A DNA stretch of 64,000 nt from Pirellulales bacterium (GTDB taxonomy: Bacteria; Planctomycetota; Planctomycetia; Pirellulales; JALHPA01). The notes beneath the pieces are model-generated. The model made no database searches. It saw nothing but the letters and a program-made list of their open reading frames with translations, and was not told where the DNA came from. Positions 51,569-60,800 of the stretch are shown here, one piece after another. The DNA is taken from the NCBI GenBank assembly GCA_033762255.1, contig JANRLT010000067.1, positions 1 through 64,000 on the forward strand, written 5' to 3'. Each line of letters starts with the position of its first letter. The first letter of the stretch is position 1. The translations under genes and the position numbers were made by a program.

Positions 51569-52867
51569 TTAATAAACCCGCTCGGGCCGCGACCGCAGGC
51601 TGTTGGCCTCGGCGTCGTTGACAAATTCCACCGTCTCCGGGTTGATCGTAAGCTCTCGCTGCAGCATCCACGCCAGCGCGGCGGCATGGCAGGCCACATG
51701 CGAATGTTTCATCACCGAGGGATTGGCCGCCGTGGTCCCGCGGGATTTGACAGCGTCAAAAAAATTCCGCGCGTGCGCCGACACATCTAATCCCACGACT
51801 TTACCTTCCCGGGCGGGCAAATTCGCCCGCAGTGCGTCATCGCTGACTTCGATATCGCCGCTATCCCCCGTTTCCACCCAGCCACTTTCACCCACGAATC
51901 GGACGGGGCAGGTTCCCAGCTTTTGGATCCAACCGGGGCGCTGGCCAAAGGGCGTTTGCAAAAAGTCCAGGACCAGCTTGACGCCGTTGGCATACGCGCA
52001 GGTGATGGACTTTTCCGTCGGCGTGTAGGTTAAAGGCAAGGTGTTATCCACTTGATTGGCCCATTGGCACTGGTCAACGGTGTGCGCGCCCCAGTCGAGC
52101 AGTTTGGCCCCCGAGTCAAAATCATGGATGCCCCGCCAGCCTCCCGCCACGTAGCGGCTGTTATAGGGCCGCCACGGAGCCGGACCCAGCCACAAATTCC
52201 AGTCGCACACATCCGCCGGAGGTGATGGTTCGGCGGGGAGCCAGTTATTGTCGAGCGCGGGTTGATAGACTGACGCATAAAGTGTTTGCAGTTTCCCCAA
52301 TTTTCCCCCGTGCGCCAGTTGGACCGCCGCTTGAAAGTTGGGGACGCTGCGCCTTTGGGTGCCGGCCTGAAACACTCGCTTTTCACGCTGAAAGACAGCT
52401 TCGATTTCCTGACAGTCGGATATGGTGATTCCGCAGGGCTTTTCGGAATACACGTCTTTGCCCGCTTTGGCCGCTAAAATTGACGCCCGCGCGTGCCAGC
52501 GGTCCCCCGTGGCGATCAGCACGGCGTGAATGTCCTTACGATCCAGGACTTCGCGAAAGTCGCGGTAAATTTGGCATTCGCTGTCGCCATAGTGGCCATC
52601 CACGAGTTTCTTGCCCGCTTCGCGGCGGCTGGCCTGCACATCGGCAATGGCCACGCAGCGGACATCCGGCTGCTTCAGCATGGCAGCCAAGTCATAAGTT
52701 CCCCGCGGGCCAATGCCGATCACGCCCAAGTTGATCGTGTCGCTAGGGGGAATGATTCCCTCCCGGCCCAGCGCGCGGGTGGAAACAAATAACGGGGCCG
52801 CAATCATCGTCGCGGCGCTGGCGGCCAAGGAAGTGGTCAGAAACTGTCGGCGGGAAGAGTTGGGCAT
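51569..52867 (-). CDS. Gfo/Idh/MocA-family oxidoreductase with Tat signal
   Basis: A 432-residue secreted NAD(P)-dependent sugar-type oxidoreductase. The N-terminus is a twin-arginine signal (SSRRQFLTTSLAASAATMIAAP). The Rossmann part has LGVIGIGPRGTYDLA, AIADVQ and ATGDRWHARASILAAKAGKDVYSEKPCG, where EKP carries the family's catalytic Lys. The C-terminal domain has WLGPAPWRPYNSRY and LDWGAHTVDQCQWA, typical of planctomycete members. Substrate unknown. It is convergent with the microcompartment locus, 13 bases from its last gene. Confidence 0.93.
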   Translation of the reverse strand: MPNSSRRQFLTTSLAASAATMIAAPLFVSTRALGREGIIPPSDTINLGVIGIGPRGTYDLAAMLKQPDVRCVAIADVQASRREAGKKLVDGHYGDSECQIYRDFREVLDRKDIHAVLIATGDRWHARASILAAKAGKDVYSEKPCGITISDCQEIEAVFQREKRVFQAGTQRRSVPNFQAAVQLAHGGKLGKLQTLYASVYQPALDNNWLPAEPSPPADVCDWNLWLGPAPWRPYNSRYVAGGWRGIHDFDSGAKLLDWGAHTVDQCQWANQVDNTLPLTYTPTEKSITCAYANGVKLVLDFLQTPFGQRPGWIQKLGTCPVRFVGESGWVETGDSGDIEVSDDALRANLPAREGKVVGLDVSAHARNFFDAVKSRGTTAANPSVMKHSHVACHAAALAWMLQRELTINPETVEFVNDAEANSLRSRPERVY

Positions 52868-53025
52868 AAAAAATCCACTTTCTAGTTACAGCAAGGGCAA
52901 GGGTGATGGATACAGCTGAGAAATTTAATCCCCTCGGAGATACGTTAAAATTTTTAGCCATACCGGGACAATACGCAAGTGATTTTTGCAATTCCACCAA
53001 ATTGCTAGTCTCGGGGCGGCAGTTT

Positions 53026-53068
53026 GCCAATTTCACGCTGAACCCTGTCTGAGTCAGGGACAATTGGC
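53026..53068. terminator. Long hairpin between the tolC-like and oxidoreductase genes
   Basis: Outer arms GCCAATT (53026-53032) and AATTGGC (53062-53068) with inner CCCTG (53043-53047) and CAGGG (53055-53059). No T-run, so it may be a processing or cruciform site as well as a terminator. Confidence 0.45.
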
Positions 53069-53111
53069 AGTTGGGTGGCGGAGTGGCCATTAGCCCGCTA
53101 GAGCTGGCAAA

Positions 53112-54677
53112 TTATTCGCCAGGATGATTGGCCAGAACACGCAATCCCCGGCCTAAAAATAATTCCAGTTGAGCGACCTGCAAGTGATACAAATACAATA
53201 ACCGTAAATGGTCATTTTTTAACTTTAAGATGCGAATGCGTGCCTCGATAATTTGCCACGCCTCGATGGCTTGTTGTTCGGTCGCGGTTTCCAAGTCCGC
53301 TTCCGCCGCTTGGATCGCGGGAACGACTAGTTCCTCGTATTCCCGCAAATTTTCAGCCAAGATGCGGGCTTGCGCGTAGGCCGACAGCACATCGTTGACG
53401 CTTTCCAATTCCGCCAGATCCAATCGGGCCGCGGCTGCCTGGGTATTGGCCACCGCGGCGGCGATGCCCCCTTCGTTGCGATTAAAAATTGGCAAATCCA
53501 GTTGTACCCGCGCTCCCAGGGAATCACCGTTGTCATGTGTGTCCCCCCGAAAGCGTGGACCAACCTGCAAATCGGGTATTCCCCTGGCCCAGGCGACAGA
53601 AACTTCCCGTTGGCGTGTTTGCCAGGCGGCTCGCGCGGCGGCGATTCGTGGCAGGCTGCGTCGCGCTAGCTCGGCAAGTGTCCCATGGTCCATTTCTATT
53701 AACGAAAAAAATTCCAGCGAGTCCGCCAGGGTGACAGGTTCCAGCTGCTGTTGACCGATAGCGCGCGCTAAACGTAGTTTGGCTAATTCATATTTGGATG
53801 CCGCTTCCGTGCTTTCAACATGCGCCGACCACGCATTCAGTCGAATAAGGGAAATTGTGCCCAGTCGGGCATCAACGCGTTTTTGCTGTAACTTGGCCGC
53901 GGAATCGGCGTACTCGCGCAGTTTTAGCAGATTGTCGGATAATTCTTGATAGTAACGGGTTTCATAGGCGGCGGCGGTGGTTTCCAACAGAAGCACCTGC
54001 GCGTCGGCATCTCTTTGCTGGCAAGCTTGTGCAATTTCCGCCTGGGCGGCTGATTGGGCTCGGGGGATTTTTTTACCCAAGGGAAACGTAAACATCAACC
54101 GGCTGGTAATATCCGTGGATTCCGCATCTGAACGCAATTCATTTTCGGTATCTAGGACCAACGTGGGATTGGGCCACAAACCAGCCTGCAACAACCGCCC
54201 ACGGGCCGAGTTAATTTCATGATCGCGGGCGAAAAGTAGGGGATGCTGGTCTAAGGTGGCCTGCCACAACTGCTCAAGGGTCAACGTTCGCGGGGTAATA
54301 CTCTCCGCGACGATTGTTCCCGACACGGTTGATTGAGCCGAAGTTTGGACAACTTTGGAAGGATTTTCTACCTCCTCTTCGATCCAGGATTGCAGCAACT
54401 GGCGATTGGCGCGGCTTGGTGCGGGGTTAGTAGCAAAATTGTCGGGGGGAGACGCATGCTTGGGCTGAGGACTCGCAACCACGGACTTTTCCACAGACCC
54501 CACCCGGCGGGGAAGTTCGTTAGATAACAAAGAGAAATTTGACCGGGGTGTGGGGGGAATCTCGGTCGAAGGTGAATTCCACACCGCGAGGCAGCCCCCC
54601 TGGCAAAGCATCAGCCAGCAACCCCACCAGCAGCCGAGTGTCCAAGACCAGCTCGTTTTTAACCGAGGTTGATTCAA
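53112..54677 (-). CDS. TolC-family outer-membrane efflux protein
   Basis: A 521-residue outer-membrane channel protein. A signal sequence (SWSWTLGCWWGCWLMLCQGG) precedes a 110-residue low-complexity region. Two OEP repeats follow (about 135-320 and 330-510), with LTLEQLWQATLDQHPLL at the first start, and long helices such as VQLDLPIFNRNEGGIAAAVANTQAAAARLDLAELES typical of TolC. A TTG start is used: it is the only in-frame start before an upstream stop, and AAAGGA lies at good spacing. Its partners are probably elsewhere; an HlyD-like gene lies 2 kb away on the other strand. Confidence 0.88.
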   Translation of the reverse strand: MNQPRLKTSWSWTLGCWWGCWLMLCQGGCLAVWNSPSTEIPPTPRSNFSLLSNELPRRVGSVEKSVVASPQPKHASPPDNFATNPAPSRANRQLLQSWIEEEVENPSKVVQTSAQSTVSGTIVAESITPRTLTLEQLWQATLDQHPLLFARDHEINSARGRLLQAGLWPNPTLVLDTENELRSDAESTDITSRLMFTFPLGKKIPRAQSAAQAEIAQACQQRDADAQVLLLETTAAAYETRYYQELSDNLLKLREYADSAAKLQQKRVDARLGTISLIRLNAWSAHVESTEAASKYELAKLRLARAIGQQQLEPVTLADSLEFFSLIEMDHGTLAELARRSLPRIAAARAAWQTRQREVSVAWARGIPDLQVGPRFRGDTHDNGDSLGARVQLDLPIFNRNEGGIAAAVANTQAAAARLDLAELESVNDVLSAYAQARILAENLREYEELVVPAIQAAEADLETATEQQAIEAWQIIEARIRILKLKNDHLRLLYLYHLQVAQLELFLGRGLRVLANHPGE

Positions 54678-55201
54678 AAAAAGCGATCCTTTATCACAAA
54701 AAACCTAAAAAGCCGCTTACTTGGAACAAAAATAGTTAGCGCGGAGGAGTATATCGGTGCCAGCAGTTGGGTCAAGCTCAGTCTTTAACGCCCTCTCACA
54801 GGCTGGTTCATTGTGGCAGAGTGGGCAAGTTGGGTTGAGAGGTGAGTTTGTATTTTGGATGGAATCGAGAATCTAGGAATAAACTGCGGAATTGTGAGCG
54901 AATTGTTAATTTTGGATAAATGTGCCTAGTAAAGATTAGAAATTGTTTTTGAATATTTTTATAAAAAACTAGTAACTCTAGGCAGGTTAAGACTATATAA
55001 CGATTGCAAGATATTAAGATTTGGTTACAATAGTGTTAGGGGAATTTGTGGGGAGTGGGCGTGAGTAGGTTGCCGCCAAGGTAAAAATTGCGTGGACAGG
55101 CTGCCATTTTAGGTAACGCGGATTTGGCTTTGGACTTTTTTTCGACCGCCACGATTAACGGATTGACCTGAATATACGGAGCTGATGGGGGAATAGGCAA
55201 A
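54678..55201. other. AT-rich divergent intergenic region
   Basis: 524 bases between tolC (minus) and the VTC-domain gene (plus). No gene is apparent. A candidate plus-strand promoter is at 55004-55031; T/A-rich sequence lies around 54880-54990. Confidence 0.5.
55004..55031 (+). promoter_or_regulatory. Candidate promoter for the VTC/DUF4956/HlyD group
   Basis: TTGCAA (55004-55009), a 16-base spacer and TACAAT (55026-55031). A start near 55038 gives a leader of about 165 bases. Confidence 0.45.
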
Positions 55202-55978
55202 ATGGGAGCTTCTGCATTGCAGTCCAGTCGGTACGAGCTGAAATATTGGATTACCGAAGCCCAGGCCACGACAATGCGCGCTTATGTGCGGCAATTTCTA
55301 GTGCCGGATGAGCATTCACGCGTGGAAAATAATTTTCGGTACTCAGTGCACAGCCTGTATTGCGACTCACGGCGCCTGCAAACCTATCATGCCACCTGCC
55401 AAGGTTTAAAAAACCGCTTTAAGCTGCGGTTGCGGTATTACGATGATCAGCCGACCAGCCCGGTTTTTTTAGAAATCAAACGGCGCGTCGGAGGAGTCAT
55501 TTTTAAGCAACGGGCCGCGACCAGCAAGCCCGCTGCCGCGCAGTTTTTGTGCGGACACCCATTGGTCAAGGAACATTTAATCGCGGGAGAGTCCGCTCCC
55601 GCGTGGGCCGCCTTGAACGAGTTTTGTGATTTATATCACGAAATTCGCGCGGTTCCCTGTGTATATGTCACGTATAGCCGCGAAGCGTACGTTTCTCCCC
55701 AAAGCAACGACGTCCGACTGACCTTTGATCGCGACTTGTATGCCCATGCCTACCGTCCGTCGAATGGCTTGACTGTGCCCCCCCGGATACATCCGGCCCA
55801 AAATTCGCAAGTGTTGTTGGAGCTTAAGTTCACGGATCGGTACCCGCAGTGGATGCGGCATATGGTGGCCGCACTCAATTTGCTGCGAGTTTCTTTTGCC
55901 AAGTATGTGCGTTGTCTGGACACCGTGGGTTGTCCCTGGCAGGGGCAGTTCTCGCCGGGAGTGGGATTGGCTTCATGA
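55202..55978 (+). CDS. VTC-domain protein (polyphosphate polymerase-like, triphosphate tunnel fold)
   Basis: A 258-residue protein matching the VTC domain, the triphosphate-tunnel-metalloenzyme fold that makes polyphosphate in yeast VTC. Tunnel-lining charged motifs are visible: RYELKYWI near the start, SLYCDS, NRFKLRLRYYDD, VFLEIKRRV and VLLELKFTDRYPQWM. There is no membrane segment. The stop overlaps the start of a DUF4956 gene (ATGA). The VTC-DUF4956 pairing recurs in bacteria, so the two probably act together at the membrane. Whether the product is polyphosphate is not shown. Confidence 0.88.
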   Translation: MGASALQSSRYELKYWITEAQATTMRAYVRQFLVPDEHSRVENNFRYSVHSLYCDSRRLQTYHATCQGLKNRFKLRLRYYDDQPTSPVFLEIKRRVGGVIFKQRAATSKPAAAQFLCGHPLVKEHLIAGESAPAWAALNEFCDLYHEIRAVPCVYVTYSREAYVSPQSNDVRLTFDRDLYAHAYRPSNGLTVPPRIHPAQNSQVLLELKFTDRYPQWMRHMVAALNLLRVSFAKYVRCLDTVGCPWQGQFSPGVGLAS

Positions 55979-56673
55979 ACGGGGAATTATTGCAAAATCT
56001 GTTGCCCGCGGATAGCGCCGCGGGGGCCATCGCCCCGCTGACGGTCGCCTTTATGCTGTTATTGGCCTTTTTTATCGGCCAAATTATCGGCTGGGTTTAT
56101 ATCTGGACGCACTCGGGTTTATCCTATTCACAAACTTTTGTGGCGTCGTTGGTCATTATGCCGGTGATTATCGCCATGATGATGGGCATGATGGCCGGCA
56201 GTCTAGCCGTGGCTTTTGGGTTGCTGGCGGTCTTTGCCGTGGTACGCTTTCGCAGCGCGCTCAAGGATACCCGCGACACGATTTTTGTCATGTGGGCCAT
56301 TCTGGCCGGGATGGGCGTGGGGACGGGTCGGTTTTCGATGTCGGTGGTTTCAGCGGTGGGGATCGGGCTGGTGATCATTTATGTGCATTTAATCTCGTTT
56401 GGCAGCCGACATCGTTATGACGCCGTCATGGGCGTGCAGTTGTCAGGCGATGTCCGTGATTTGCAGTCAAAATTGCGGGGGATACTGGATCTGCATTGCG
56501 CGCGGGTTCATTTGACTAGCCAGCAGCATTTGGGGCCGGGGGCGGTGGGAATGTCTTTTCGGGTGTTAATGCGCGACCCGGCCCGCGGTGACGAATTTCG
56601 CCAGGAGCTAGAGCAAACGCCCGGGATTGGCGATGTAACGCTGTTCATGCGCGAGGATGAATCCGAAATTTAA
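55975..56673 (+). CDS. DUF4956 membrane protein
   Basis: A 232-residue protein. Four membrane segments are visible (about 22-45 and three within 58-150: AFMLLLAFFIGQIIGWVYIW, SLVIMPVIIAMMMGMMAGSLA, FGLLAVFAVVRFRSAL, VVSAVGIGLVIIYVHLI). The FRSALKDTRDT motif is typical of DUF4956. A cytoplasmic ACT-like tail of about 85 residues follows. The ATG at 55975 overlaps the stop of the VTC gene, giving a coupled pair. Function is unknown; it may form the membrane part of a polymer synthesis complex with the VTC protein (inference). Confidence 0.88.
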   Translation: MNGELLQNLLPADSAAGAIAPLTVAFMLLLAFFIGQIIGWVYIWTHSGLSYSQTFVASLVIMPVIIAMMMGMMAGSLAVAFGLLAVFAVVRFRSALKDTRDTIFVMWAILAGMGVGTGRFSMSVVSAVGIGLVIIYVHLISFGSRHRYDAVMGVQLSGDVRDLQSKLRGILDLHCARVHLTSQQHLGPGAVGMSFRVLMRDPARGDEFRQELEQTPGIGDVTLFMREDESEI

Positions 56674-56678
56674 TTCAT

Positions 56679-57818
56679 ATGCCCACCTCTCGCCGCATCC
56701 CAACGCCGTTTTGGTTGCGTCTTCGCCGCTGGCGAACGAGCGTGGGCCCGTTGTTGACATTTTTAGTGACAATGACGGGAACGTTCTATTTGTGGAGCCG
56801 GCAGGCCGTAATCCCTCCGGCGATGGGCGAAGCGCTGAGCGTGCGATTGGATGTGGTTGCCGCGGCCGAGGGACAACTTACAAATTTTCGCGGACCTTGG
56901 AAACTATTTGATACGGTGACCGCGAATCAGGTCATCGCGCGGATCGATGATCGTCCCGTCCTGGCTAAACTTGAAACGTTGCAAAAGCAATTGGCCATGC
57001 TGCGGTCCAAACTACGGGCCGAACAGGCGGCCTGGCTAATCGCCGAGAATGACCGCCACGACCGGCGGGAGTTGGAATTGCAACGGCTGCAATGGGAAGT
57101 GGATGCCAGTCGACTGGAGGCGATTTATCAAAAGGTCGAACTAGAAGGCGCAAAAATCGAACTGCAACGACGGACGGAGCGGTTGTCCATGTTAGAGCCA
57201 TTGGTTCCGACGGGGGCGGTGACGCGGCTACAATACAGCGAAGAGAAACTGCTGCATGATCGCTTGGCGGCCCAGTTAAAAGAGCGGCAAGTGGCCCAGG
57301 AACAAGCTCAAATCGCGCAGACGCGGGCGACGGAGCGGCTGCAAAATTTATCCAAGTTGGACGCGGCGGATATGGCGGCCGCGCTCGAGCCGTTGCACGC
57401 GGAGATTGCCGTGCAAGAATCACTCATGGCGGAACTGCAATTTTTGGTGGCTGGACTGGAGATTCGAGCCCCTATGAGCGGCGTGATCGCGGTCATTCAT
57501 CGTTGGCCGGGCCAGCATGTGCGAATGGGCGATCCCCTGATCACTATTGCCAACGCCCACAGTGAGGCGGTGATTAGCTATTTACGCCCCGAAAATCAAG
57601 ATTTGCCGGCGGCGGGAGATACTGTGTCGTTACGGCCACGACGCCCGGGAACGAGTGCTATTCCAGCGATAGTCGAGCATGTCGGTCCCCAAGTCGAGCT
57701 GGTCCCGGAACACCAGCGTCGCGATCCAAAGCTCATGGAATGGGGCCTCCCCGTGCGGATTGCCCTCCCCGCCGATGCGCGGGTGATTCCCGGCGAACTG
57801 TTGGATGTGCTCTTTTAA
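56679..57818 (+). CDS. HlyD-like membrane-fusion/secretion protein
   Basis: A 379-residue periplasmic adaptor. A membrane anchor lies near residues 25-45 (RTSVGPLLTFLVTMTGTFYLW). A split lipoyl-like domain (near ANQVIARIDDRPVLAKLE, and again LEIRAPMSGVIAVIHRWPGQHVRMGDPL) flanks a long coiled coil (about 95-245). A beta-barrel end follows (GDTVSLRPRRPGTSAIPAIVEHVGPQ). It starts five bases after the DUF4956 stop, so the three genes form an operon. No ABC transporter is adjacent, unlike type I secretion loci. Confidence 0.88.
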   Translation: MPTSRRIPTPFWLRLRRWRTSVGPLLTFLVTMTGTFYLWSRQAVIPPAMGEALSVRLDVVAAAEGQLTNFRGPWKLFDTVTANQVIARIDDRPVLAKLETLQKQLAMLRSKLRAEQAAWLIAENDRHDRRELELQRLQWEVDASRLEAIYQKVELEGAKIELQRRTERLSMLEPLVPTGAVTRLQYSEEKLLHDRLAAQLKERQVAQEQAQIAQTRATERLQNLSKLDAADMAAALEPLHAEIAVQESLMAELQFLVAGLEIRAPMSGVIAVIHRWPGQHVRMGDPLITIANAHSEAVISYLRPENQDLPAAGDTVSLRPRRPGTSAIPAIVEHVGPQVELVPEHQRRDPKLMEWGLPVRIALPADARVIPGELLDVLF

Positions 57819-57845
57819 GGGAATCTCATTCGATAATCCCGCTGC

Positions 57846-60800
57846 TTACTTGGGCTTAATCTCATAGATGGTCCGGCGGGGTTCCTTGTCGCCACCTTGG
57901 CCAAAGGCCCACCAGCGGTTATTGCCTAAAAAGATAATGGGTCCCAGGTTGGGTTTGTCGTGCAAATAATCGGGAAAGGAAATAGCTTTACCGATGACGC
58001 CGGTGGCTGGATCAAATCCTACCAGTTCCACCCGTTTTTCGTTACGATCTTTTTCCTTGACCGCGCGGGTGAACCAGCAGTTGCCACTGGCGGATAATTG
58101 CACGCCCGCCAGCATTTGGGGGATGGCAAGCGACCAAAGATACTTTCCCCCGGCGGCGGTATAAGCGGTAATTCCCGTTTCGTCCTGGATTAACAGTCGG
58201 TCCCCCACACAGCCTAGTATTGCCCGCACATCGGGCAGGACGATCCTCCACAAGAGCAAACCCGAATCGGGGTCCAGGGCCTCGACGGCGGGAACGCCCG
58301 GTTGTTGGATGAGCAATTTTCCGCCGCAAAGATACGGGGACTGCATCGCCTGGCGGCCCCAATCCCGCTTTTCGCGTTGACCCAGCCATAATTGTTTGCG
58401 CACCCAGCGCAATTCTCCTTGCCAATCCAGGCAAAAGACAAATCCGGTGCAAACGCCATAAATTCGCTCCCCCGTGGATATCCATTCCGCCGTGTGCTGG
58501 TCATCCCAACACGGATTGACGGTAAACAAAGGAGTCTGGCGGAGGACTTGGCCGGTTTGCGCGCTCAGCGCGCAGAGGTAAATTTGGGATTCGGTTTCTC
58601 CCCGCGCAATTGTTAGGACTTGAATGCCGCGCGGGGTGATCAGGGGATCGCTTATGGGGGTCAGGCTGGCATGCGTCTGCCACTGGACCTGGCCATCGGT
58701 CTTGACGCAGGCCAATTCCGGGCCGGTGCGGCGCAATCTGCGGACATAGATTTTATCTCCCTGTATCACTGGCCGCATCGGTACCAGCGGCCAATCATGG
58801 ACCCGCGGACGGTCATTGCCATTCTCGGATATCCAGCGCATTTTGCCGGTGGGTTGTTCATACGCGGTAATTTGAAAACGATTAGCCAAGACGACATCAT
58901 TCCCCGCGGGCAAACCATGAAAGATTCGTGGCACCCAGTCAAACAACCGCTCGCCGTCGCTGGCGTCATTCATAACGGCCGGAAAATCATGCAGATTATC
59001 CCCGGCCGCTGCTTCGATACTGCCGATGGGTTTAATTTCCACTTGGTCACAATCCGGCAACGCGACGGGAAGCGGGGCCGGGTGGATCGCGCCCGGCGCG
59101 GCGGATTGGCCGTCTAACAGATTTTGGATCAATTTTTCAAAGTCCGCCGCGGGGAGCAACTGATCAGCCAATTGCACGGCCTGGGCGGGGGCTTGGCCGA
59201 TGCGTTCTCCGGCCAAGGCCGCGACATAACGAATTTTGGCGGATAATTGCGATTGGGCCGCCCCGTCGCTCGTCCCCAGGGCCGCTTGATAATGTGCCTG
59301 TGCGGCGGCAAAGTCCCCGCCAGAAAGTTCACGATCGCCCAACCAGTGATGCGCCGCCGCCGCGGCGGGAGTCCCGCCATACTGCACTGTCAGGGCCAAC
59401 ATTGCGCGGGGATCGGCCGCTTGTTCGGCTTGGTGGTACTTGAGCATGCCCAAGGGTGCAAATTCGGAGCTTAAGACGCGATGAAGCTCGGGATCTTCGC
59501 GGACCGCCACCGTGACCGCGACCGGGACGGAATAATAAAGTTGCGGGTCGCGCTGACTGGGTAGCAAACCTAGTTTATCATCATAGTGAGCATTGGTGAT
59601 GAGTTGGCACGCATCGCGATAGGCTTTGCTACCGATGGCGGACTGCAATTCGGCGATAAAGTTATAGCCCTCTTTGTTGATTTCCTCGCGGTAGGGATGG
59701 CGCAAATCCACCCGGCGGTATAGATCGTTCTGGGGGGCGTGTGTGTCATCGCGACGTTGGGCGGGGGGGAGTTGCGAGGCAAGCCAGGCGTCTCCCCAAC
59801 TGAGCAACTCCAGGCGTGGATACAGACCGCGTCCCGCCCCCAACAGCACCCCGCTAGCGGGCAAATCCACCCGATAGATCGCCTCGAGCAGTTCTTGCAG
59901 ATATAACGACGACCATTGGCGTTGCCGCACGTCCCAGGTGTTAAAATCGGCCATGACATAATGGGGCCAGACGCGCGACCAGGCGCGGGGTTCGCCGCGC
60001 AGGGCCAATTGCCGGGTGATACGTTCATAATACGGTAAAAACCGCTCTTCGGCGGGATAATCGTGCACGGCCATCCAGGTGTGCGCAAGAGCCGCGATTG
60101 TATCCAGCAGTAAAAGTTGTTGATCGAGTTGTTCACCCGGCGGAAGCTGCGCCAGCTCGGCATACAAATCCGCAAATAGCGACAATAATTGCGGGTTGGC
60201 ATATTCACGGTGTTTTCCCAGGCGGACGGTTTCAACCAGGCAGGCCCGTTGCCAGGTTTTTTCGTCCAGATCGGCTGGTTTTGTTTTCTGCACCAGTTCT
60301 TTCCAGCCCGCCTCGTTTTGGACATTCTTAAAATCCTCGAGCGGCTGCAGCTTGGTTCGGTCGGCCAGGGCGTATTTTTCCAGGTAAGGGAACGCCCGGA
60401 TGCGCACCTGGTGCAAAATGATCCCCCGCGGTCGGTCGGACTGCGGAATCATGATGCCAAAACGTGTGCAGCCCCCGTCCGTCCCTTGCATGGGGTCAAA
60501 GGGACTCCCCCAGTTTTCTCCATCCTGGCTCAGCCACATTCGTAACATTCCGGGAGATTGCAACACCCGCACCCAGGTGCGCGTCCCCGCCGAAGCGGCA
60601 ACCCGGTCCCGCACGTTGTGGTCGACTTCGTAACGGTTGTCATAGGGGCTGACAAACTCCCAGGCTTGACGTTGGCTGTGGTTATCCCGAAAGTTGCCGA
60701 TTCCGTATTTGGGTTGGCCGTCGCTGGTGGCCAGAATCAGCCGCGCGCCTGGCTGCGGTGTTTCCACGTCAAATTCCAAGATCGCTGGCACGGACATGTC

